The position numbers and the translations under genes were made by a program. Positions 58,690-64,000 of a stretch of 64,000 bases of DNA are shown piece after piece (within the stretch, counting starts at the first letter, position 1; each line of letters starts with the position of its first letter). The stretch comes from Gammaproteobacteria bacterium (lineage in GTDB: Bacteria > Pseudomonadota > Gammaproteobacteria > Ga0077536). A model generated the notes under the pieces. The model saw only the letters and a list, made by a program, of their open reading frames with translations, made no database searches and was not told the origin of the DNA. The stretch is taken from positions 372,001 through 436,000 of the forward strand of contig JACKNG010000004.1 in assembly GCA_024235015.1 (NCBI GenBank), given 5' to 3'.

Positions 58690-60705
58690 TCAAGCCTCCG
58701 CGCGCCGCGTCGCGGCTTCGGCCAGCGCCTGGCCGAAGAATGCGCGGTAGGCCGGCACCACGCTCGGCGCCAGTTCGAGCAGGCCGTACTTGCGTTCGCG
58801 CAGCGCGTCGACGAAACGCGCGCGCCGCGGGCCGGCGTGGGCGAACTCGACCGCGCGCGAGGCGTAATCGACGGCGCCGCGGGCGATCGCCTCGGGCAGG
58901 CCGAGCAGGTCGGCGAGGCCCGCGGTCACGCGCCCGCGCATGAAGGCGCCGCGCTCGGTGACGAAGGGCACCTCGGCCCAGATGGTCTCGAAGCTGGTGT
59001 AGCCACCGCTGAAATGGATGGTGTCGAGAACGACGTCGGCGGCGGCCAGCAGGGCCTTGAAGCCGACCGAGTCCTGCGCCGGCACGAACTCGATGCGACG
59101 GGCGAGCGGGCCGAGGTGGGCGGTGAAACGCTGCTCGAGCCGATCGCGCCAGGCCGCGCGTGATTCGATCAGGATGACGCGGCCGTCGCCGTCGGCAGCC
59201 AGGATGGCGCCGAGGTAGGCGTCGAAATCCGGGTGCAGCTTGAACAGGCTCTGCGGGCAGAGGTAGATACGCTCGTCGGCGGCGAAGCCGAACGAAGTAC
59301 GGCTCGGCCGCGGCGAGGGCATGCCGGGATCCTCGTAGGTGACCGGCCAGGCGGGCAGGTTCACCAGCGACTCGGTGTAATGCTTGGCGGCATCCTCGGG
59401 TTCGAGCAGGGTCGAGGACAGGAAGTAGTCCATGCTCGCGCGCCCGGTGGTCACCGGGTGGCCCCAGCCCGCGCATTGCACCGGCGCGAACCGCTCGGCG
59501 GCCAGCCAGGTGGTGACCGGGTCCATGCCGACATCGGGGAAAAACACGACGTCGGCGTCGAGCCCGGCCAGGGCCTGGCGCGCGGCCCGGTGGTCGGGGG
59601 CCACCGCGAGGTAGCGGTCGGCCGCGGCCGCGATGCGCCGCGCGACCGCGTCCTCGCGCGCGCCGACGGCAACCACGTCGAGCTCGAAGTCGTCGCAGGG
59701 CAGCGCTTCGAGCAGCGGTGCGTAGAGGCGGCCGATGGTGTGGGCGTGCAGGTAGGCCGAGACCACCGCGACCCGCGGGCGGTGTGCGCCGCGCAGCACG
59801 GCCGGTAGCGCCGGCGCTTGCCAGGCCTTTCGGGTGACGGCATCGATGGCGGCCATCAGCTCGCGGTCGTTGGCGCCGTGGTAGGCGAAGTAGAAGCTCG
59901 GCGTGCCGACCTCCGTGGCCGGGTCGCCGAGCGCGCCGAGGTGGCCGACCAGGCGCGCGAGGTTGTCGAGGATGCGCGCCCGGTGGGCGGCGATGTCGGC
60001 GGCGTCGACGGCGAAGATCGGGCAGGCCAGGGCGAAGCGCAGCAGCGTGGCCGGTTCGACCCCGCATTCCAGCGCGCGCTTGTACCAGGCCATGGCAGCC
60101 TCGAAATCGCCGGCTTCCTCGCGCAGCCGCGCGAGGTTGGTGTAGGGCTCGACCGCCTGCGGCGCGTGGCGGGTGGCGCTGACAAAGGCGTCCTCGGCGC
60201 CGCGCGTGTCACCCGCGGCATGGCGGGCATGGCCGAGATTGCACCAGGCCTCGGCCCAGTCCGCGCGCACACCGAGCGCGCGCTCGAAACAGGCGATGGC
60301 GGTGGTGACCTCGCCACGCGCGAGTTCCAGGCGGCCGAGGTTGTAGGCGCTCTCGGCATGGCGCGGGTGGACCGCCAGGCAGTCGCTCCACAGGGTCGCG
60401 GCATCGTGCTGGCGGCCCTGGCGTTCGAGGCTGAGCGCCAGGGTGTTGTGGTGGTCCGGGGTGGCCGGGGCGAGGGCGCAGGCCTCGCGTGCCGCCCGTT
60501 CGGCCGCGACGGCGTCGCCTGCCGCCAGCTCGGCCACGGCGAGGACGTGCCAGAGTTCGGCATCGCGTGGCGTACGTTCCAGCGCGCGTCGGCAATCGTT
60601 TGCCGCACGCACCGCGTCGCCGCCGGCAAGATGTGCCGCTGCGCGCTGGGCGCCACCGCGGCTGGCGCGTGATTTCTTCTTCAGTACTGAGGACTTGCGG
60701 GCCAT
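58690..60705 (-). CDS. TPR and OGT-type glycosyltransferase (SPINDLY-like)
   Basis: A 671-residue protein with six or so TPR repeats in the first 240 residues (for example AESAYNLGRLELARGEVTTAIACFERAL and AEAWCNLGHARHAAGDTRGAEDAFVSA) and a GT41-type O-linked glycosyltransferase C-terminal domain (about 300-660: RPRVAVVSAYLHAHTIGRLYAPLLEALP, FAPVQCAGWGHPVTTGRASMDYFLSS, YLCPQSLFKLHPDFDAYLG, VVLDTIHFSGGYTSFETIWAEVPFVT). It should transfer a sugar to protein Ser/Thr. No signal peptide, so cytoplasmic. First gene of a run with the radical SAM gene. Confidence 0.93.
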   Translation of the reverse strand: MARKSSVLKKKSRASRGGAQRAAAHLAGGDAVRAANDCRRALERTPRDAELWHVLAVAELAAGDAVAAERAAREACALAPATPDHHNTLALSLERQGRQHDAATLWSDCLAVHPRHAESAYNLGRLELARGEVTTAIACFERALGVRADWAEAWCNLGHARHAAGDTRGAEDAFVSATRHAPQAVEPYTNLARLREEAGDFEAAMAWYKRALECGVEPATLLRFALACPIFAVDAADIAAHRARILDNLARLVGHLGALGDPATEVGTPSFYFAYHGANDRELMAAIDAVTRKAWQAPALPAVLRGAHRPRVAVVSAYLHAHTIGRLYAPLLEALPCDDFELDVVAVGAREDAVARRIAAAADRYLAVAPDHRAARQALAGLDADVVFFPDVGMDPVTTWLAAERFAPVQCAGWGHPVTTGRASMDYFLSSTLLEPEDAAKHYTESLVNLPAWPVTYEDPGMPSPRPSRTSFGFAADERIYLCPQSLFKLHPDFDAYLGAILAADGDGRVILIESRAAWRDRLEQRFTAHLGPLARRIEFVPAQDSVGFKALLAAADVVLDTIHFSGGYTSFETIWAEVPFVTERGAFMRGRVTAGLADLLGLPEAIARGAVDYASRAVEFAHAGPRRARFVDALRERKYGLLELAPSVVPAYRAFFGQALAEAATRRAEA

Positions 60706-61035
60706 GCCCAGGTCTCCGAGGCGTGCATGGCGAGGGGGTGAGCAAGGATTGGGCCAGGCTGGGTGGCGGCGCCAGGGCGAGCGCGTGGCGCCGCGGGGAC
60801 GCGGTGGCGGTGCCCGCGTCGCCTCGCGTGGGCACCGTCGTCGCTCGCGCCGCGCGAGCGGGTCACGCGACGCGACCGCAGGCCCGGCGCCGCCGGGCCG
60901 CGCGGGTATGGTCGCCGTGCTCAGCGGCTCGAGGGGCGGTGGGCGCGGCCGCTTGCCGCGGTGGTCACGGCGCGGGCTTGCCGGCGCTGTCGGCGGTGGG
61001 CGCCGTGCGGCGCGCGGCGGAGTTGGCCGTGGACC
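60706..61035. other. intergenic region, nothing recognised
   Basis: The 330 very GC-rich bases ahead of the glycosyltransferase gene contain several short GC palindromes, but no coding sequence, RNA gene, terminator with T-tract or promoter I would defend. Confidence 0.4.
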
Positions 61036-61572
61036 TCAGGCCGGGTCGGCCGCGTCCTGCACGGTCAGGCCGGCGCGGTAACGTTTGAAGTTGCGCTGGT
61101 AGCGTTCGGCCGACGCGGTGAGCCCCGCGATCTGCTCGGCGGTGAGTTCGCGCACCACCTTGCCCGGCACGCCCATGACCAGGCTGCCGTCGGGGATGGT
61201 CTTGCCCTCGGGAACCAGTGCGCCGGCCCCGATCAGGCAGTTGCGCCCGATGATCGCGCCGTTCAGCACGACGGCGTTGATGCCGATGAGCGAGTTGTCG
61301 CCGATGGTGCAGCCGTGCAGCATCACCTTGTGGCCGATGGTGCAGTTGCGGCCCACGGTGACCGGGAAGCCGGCATCGGTATGCACGATCGCGCAGTCCT
61401 GCACGTTCGAGCCTTCGCCGATGACGATGGGTTCGATGTCACCACGTAGCACCGCGCCGAACCATACGCTGGCATCGTTCTTCAACAGCACGGTGCCGAT
61501 GACGCTGGCCGAAGCGGCCACGAAATGGTCGCCTTCGGCGCGGACGCGGCGGTCGTCGAGCTGGTAGATCAC
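61036..61572 (-). CDS. gamma-carbonic-anhydrase-like protein
   Basis: A 178-residue left-handed beta-helix protein of the YrdA/PaaY/CaiE type. The hexapeptide repeats (VIGEGSNVQDCAIVH, VGRNCTIGHKVMLHGCTIGDNSLIGINAVV) and the zinc ligands His64, His81 and His86 are present. The Cam Glu84-type acidic loop is absent, as in most bacterial homologues, so carbonic anhydrase activity is unproven. Monocistronic. Confidence 0.9.
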   Translation of the reverse strand: MIYQLDDRRVRAEGDHFVAASASVIGTVLLKNDASVWFGAVLRGDIEPIVIGEGSNVQDCAIVHTDAGFPVTVGRNCTIGHKVMLHGCTIGDNSLIGINAVVLNGAIIGRNCLIGAGALVPEGKTIPDGSLVMGVPGKVVRELTAEQIAGLTASAERYQRNFKRYRAGLTVQDAADPA

Positions 61573-61989
61573 GCGGACTCCCCGATCACAGGTACTGGGT
61601 GAGCGCGCACCTTACCTGCTCGGGCGTGGCCGGCTCAACTCGCGACATGAGCGGGCGGTCGGGGCCGGGGAAGGCCTGGCGCGCGCGGTTCGTGGGTGGG
61701 GGAAGGGGACGCTTGCTGACGTCGGGTTCGTCTCTGCGCCCAGCAGGTCGACGGCGGCGGACCCCAGGGGGCGGCGTCCGCACGCCGGCGTTTCGATGGC
61801 GCCCGGGCGCGGCGGCGGTGATCGCGGACCGCAGCATGGCGGGACATAGTGCCGCGTCGCGCGGTGTGGACCGTGGCGGTGACCGGCAAGTCGACGGGGT
61901 CAGACCCCTTGCCGTGGCTTCAGCTTGCGAGGCTGTTGCGGCCCTGTCACGCGTGCTTTGTCCCGCGTCCGGTTCTACCATTCACGCCC
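61573..61989. other. intergenic region with one REP-like palindrome
   Basis: This 417-base stretch between the gamma-carbonic-anhydrase gene and the repair fusion has no supported gene. It contains the palindrome GGGGTCAGACCCC at 61896-61908, flanked by GGCAAG and CTTGCC arms. It should also hold promoters for both divergent genes, which I cannot place. Confidence 0.5.
61896..61908. repeat. REP-like palindrome GGGGTC-A-GACCCC
   Basis: Thirteen bases are a perfect palindrome around a central A, with outer arms GGCAAG and CTTGCC separated by a 5-base bulge. The GGnGTCAGACnCC plan is shared with the three palindromes beside the RAYT gene 1.4 kb away. Confidence 0.55.
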
Positions 61990-63183
61990 ATGAGCAAATC
62001 CGGCTTCGCCTTGTTCGATACCGCCATCGGCCCCTGTGGCCTGGCCTGGCGACCCACCGGCCTGGTCGGCGTGCAGCTGCCGGAGAAGACCCCCGGCGCG
62101 ACCCGCGAGCGCCTCGCCGCGCGCTTCGCCGACCTGCAGCCGGCCGAGCCCCGCGGTACGCCGCGGCGCGCGCGCGAGGCCATGGTCGCGCTGCTGGCGG
62201 GGCGGACAGGCCGCAGCGCGGACCTCGCCGACATCGTTCTCGACATGGCTGCCGTCACACCGTTCCGCCGCGCGGTCTACGCCTGGGCGCGCGGCATTCC
62301 GCGCGGCGAGACCCGCACCTACGGCGACGGCGCCGCCGCGCTCGGGCAAGCGGGCGGCGCGCGCGCCGTCGGCCAGGCGCTCGGCGCCAACCCGTTTCCC
62401 ATCGTCGTGCCCTGTCACCGTGTGCTCGCCGCGGGCGGCAGGCCGGGTGGCTTCAGTGCCGCGGGCGGGGCGACGACCAAGCTGCGCATGCTCGAGATCG
62501 AGGGCGCGCTGCGCGGCCAGGGCAGCCTCGATCTGACCCTCGATCACGGCATGCCCTACGACCTCGAGGCTGCCGTCGCCCACCTGCGCGGGGCCGACAA
62601 GCGCCTGGCCCGGGTCATCGACGCGGTCGGGCCGTGCCGCATGGAACTCAAGCACACCGCGAGCGTGTTCGCCGCGCTGGCCGATGCCATCGTCTACCAG
62701 CAGCTCTCCGGCAAGGCCGCGGCGACGATCCTCGGCCGCGTGGTCGCGCTCATGCCGCGCGGTCGGCGCGGCTTCAACGCGCGCAACCTGATGGCCGTCG
62801 ACGACGTCGCGCTGCGTGGCGCCGGCTTGTCCGGCAACAAGCTGCTGGCGCTGCGCGATCTCGCCACGCGCACCCTGTCCGGCGAATTGCCGACCCTCGC
62901 GCGGCTGCGCAGCATGGACGACGAGACCGCCATCGAGGCCCTCACCGCGGTGCGCGGCATCGGGCGCTGGACGGTGGAGATGTTCCTCATGTTCCGCCTC
63001 GGGCGGCCGGACGTCATGGCCGTCGACGACCTGGGGCTGCGCCAGGGCCACGCCCGCATGCTCGGCCAGGACGGCGAGACCGAGCGTCGCCAGCTCATGG
63101 CCTACGCCGAACGCTGGCGGCCCTACCGCAGCGTCGCCAGCTGGTACCTGTGGCGGGCGGTGGAGCTGGCGCGCGAGGGCTGA
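61990..63183 (+). CDS. fusion of O6-alkylguanine alkyltransferase and AlkA-type glycosylase
   Basis: A 397-residue cytoplasmic repair protein with two enzymes in one chain. Residues 1-170 are an Ogt domain with PFRRAVYAWARGIPRGETRTYG and the alkyl-acceptor Cys142 in IVVPCHRVL. Residues 180-395 are an HhH-GPD 3-methyladenine glycosylase: hairpin-helix-hairpin LTAVRGIGRWTVEMFLMF (318-335) and Asp346-Asp347 as the catalytic candidate. The frame is continuous. It would reverse O6-methylguanine and excise N3/N7-methylpurines. No Ada-like N-terminal DNA-binding module is present. Confidence 0.93.
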   Translation: MSKSGFALFDTAIGPCGLAWRPTGLVGVQLPEKTPGATRERLAARFADLQPAEPRGTPRRAREAMVALLAGRTGRSADLADIVLDMAAVTPFRRAVYAWARGIPRGETRTYGDGAAALGQAGGARAVGQALGANPFPIVVPCHRVLAAGGRPGGFSAAGGATTKLRMLEIEGALRGQGSLDLTLDHGMPYDLEAAVAHLRGADKRLARVIDAVGPCRMELKHTASVFAALADAIVYQQLSGKAAATILGRVVALMPRGRRGFNARNLMAVDDVALRGAGLSGNKLLALRDLATRTLSGELPTLARLRSMDDETAIEALTAVRGIGRWTVEMFLMFRLGRPDVMAVDDLGLRQGHARMLGQDGETERRQLMAYAERWRPYRSVASWYLWRAVELAREG

Positions 63184-63540
63184 GGCAGCGCCGGCCCTCG
63201 ATCCGCGGCGGCAGACACGGCCACCGTCGTCTTCAATCGCTCGTCTCTCGGTGTCAGACACCGCGACGGAGTGAAGCGATCCGACCTGCACTTGACGCCG
63301 GACCGCTCGGCTGCGGACACGGTCGCCCTCGATATCAATCACTTGATGTGTGGTGTCAGACACCCGTCGATCGATACATCAGGCACTTGCGCCGCGGTGT
63401 CAGACACCGCACCGGGACGAAGTGAGCCGGCCTGCATTGACGCTCGCGGCGACCCGTGTGAACCTCGCCCTCGACCGCAAGGATGGCGGTCGCCCCGCGC
63501 GCGTCGCGGCCAAGGACAAGCGAACTACACGGAGGTAGTC
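63184..63540. repeat. three REP palindromes upstream of RAYT
   Basis: The 357-base space contains CGGTGTC-A-GACACCG (63249-63263), GGTGTC-A-GACACC (63352-63364) and GCGGTGTC-A-GACACCGC (63394-63410). Bases downstream of the first and third copies match well (nnCGAAGTGA-like and CCTGCAnTTGACGC). A looser direct repeat GnGGACACGGnCnCC occurs before the first and second. This is a BIME-like cluster next to its likely transposase. Confidence 0.8.
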
Positions 63541-64000
63541 ATGACCCGCTCAGCCCGTCTCGACCTGCCGGGGGTGCCACAGCACGTGGTACAGCGCGGC
63601 AACAACCGTCACGCGATATTCGTCGCCGATGCCGACCGGCGTTTCTTCCTCGCCGCGCTGCGCCTCGCGGCGACGCGCAACGACGTCGCCATTCATGCCT
63701 ACGTGCTGATGGACAACCATGTTCACCTGCTCGCCACGCCGGCGTGTACCGGTGCGGTCGGGCGCATGATGCAGTCGACCGGCGTGCGCTACGTCGCCTG
63801 GTTCAACCGGCGGTACGGCCGCAGCGGCACCTTGTGGGAGGGGCGCTACCGCGCCATCGTCATCGAGCGCGACGACTACCTGCTCGCCTGCCATCGCTAC
63901 ATCGAACTCAACCCCTTGCGTGCCGGCCTGGTCGCGCGTCCGGGGGCATTCGGCTGGTCGTCCTACGCGGCCAACGCGGACGGCATCCCCGATCCGCTGG
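63541..64000 (+). CDS. REP-associated tyrosine transposase (3' end cut)
   Basis: The first 153 residues of a Y1-type transposase (RAYT/TnpA_REP). It has the start GVPQHVVQRGNNRHAIF, the HUH motif in AYVLMDNHVHLLATP, the segment SGTLWEGRYRAIVIERDDYL and the catalytic-Tyr region CHRYIELNPLRAGLV. Such proteins cut single-stranded REP hairpins and are usually single-copy and domesticated. GGAGGTAG precedes the ATG. The gene runs off the right edge, so completeness is unknown. Confidence 0.92.
   Translation, partial: MTRSARLDLPGVPQHVVQRGNNRHAIFVADADRRFFLAALRLAATRNDVAIHAYVLMDNHVHLLATPACTGAVGRMMQSTGVRYVAWFNRRYGRSGTLWEGRYRAIVIERDDYLLACHRYIELNPLRAGLVARPGAFGWSSYAANADGIPDPL

Overview
This is a GC-rich chromosomal segment, almost certainly from a gammaproteobacterium. 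The main evidence is a syntenic block typical of that class: ponA/mrcA divergent from pilMNOPQ, then aroK-aroB, a DamX-like SPOR protein and gltBD. ArgS-FtsN-like and PriA neighbours, a YrfG-type nucleotidase and a ssrS-free, tRNA-poor layout fit the same class. I cannot name the genus from sequence alone. No prophage, CRISPR array or rRNA operon is visible. The only mobile-type element is a REP-associated tyrosine transposase (RAYT), cut by the right edge, with its palindromes.

Region by region. 1-14.5 kb (minus strand): glutamate synthase (gltB and the start of gltD), a DamX-like gene with an apparent one-base frameshift, dgt, aroB, aroK, a rho-independent terminator, and the type IV pilus assembly genes pilQPONM. 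14.6-22.5 kb (plus): penicillin-binding protein 1A, an unassigned protein, PriA, ArgS and an FtsN-like SPOR protein. 22.5-28.6 kb: an HD hydrolase, tRNA-Gly(CCC), a receiver protein that lacks the phosphoacceptor Asp and is coupled to a metallo-beta-lactamase-fold enzyme, TrmB, a nucleotidase, a tiny secreted Cys-repeat protein, an alpha/beta hydrolase and a Sel1-repeat protein.

28.9-31 kb holds a compact three-gene RiPP-type operon: a small exported precursor, a DUF692/MNIO oxidase and a DUF2063 partner. It resembles the copper-binding bufferin/HvfABC systems, but the precursor has only two cysteines. Pyruvate carboxylase follows. 34.8-39.4 kb contains a glyoxalase-II-like enzyme, an exported NTF2-like protein, a LysR regulator, and an oxidative-stress pair (Dps and a peroxiredoxin-glutaredoxin fusion) preceded by a very good OxyR-type operator. 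A DUF2189 membrane protein comes next.

39.4-60.7 kb is accessory metabolism: a SulP-STAS-cNMP transporter, an M20 amidohydrolase, a diguanylate cyclase and a TonB receptor with a likely sigma-54 promoter. An LLM oxidoreductase, SDR and MFS transporter lie opposite an acyl-CoA synthetase. The rest of the block has two acyl-CoA dehydrogenases, an amino-acid permease, a lipoprotein, and a radical-SAM gene 2 bp from a TPR/OGT-type glycosyltransferase. The acyl-CoA synthetase, two dehydrogenases, SDR and LLM enzyme suggest catabolism of a fatty-acid-like or polycyclic substrate, but the substrate is not readable from sequence. 61-64 kb has a gamma-carbonic-anhydrase-like protein, an alkylation-repair fusion (Ogt plus AlkA-type glycosylase), REP palindromes and the RAYT gene.
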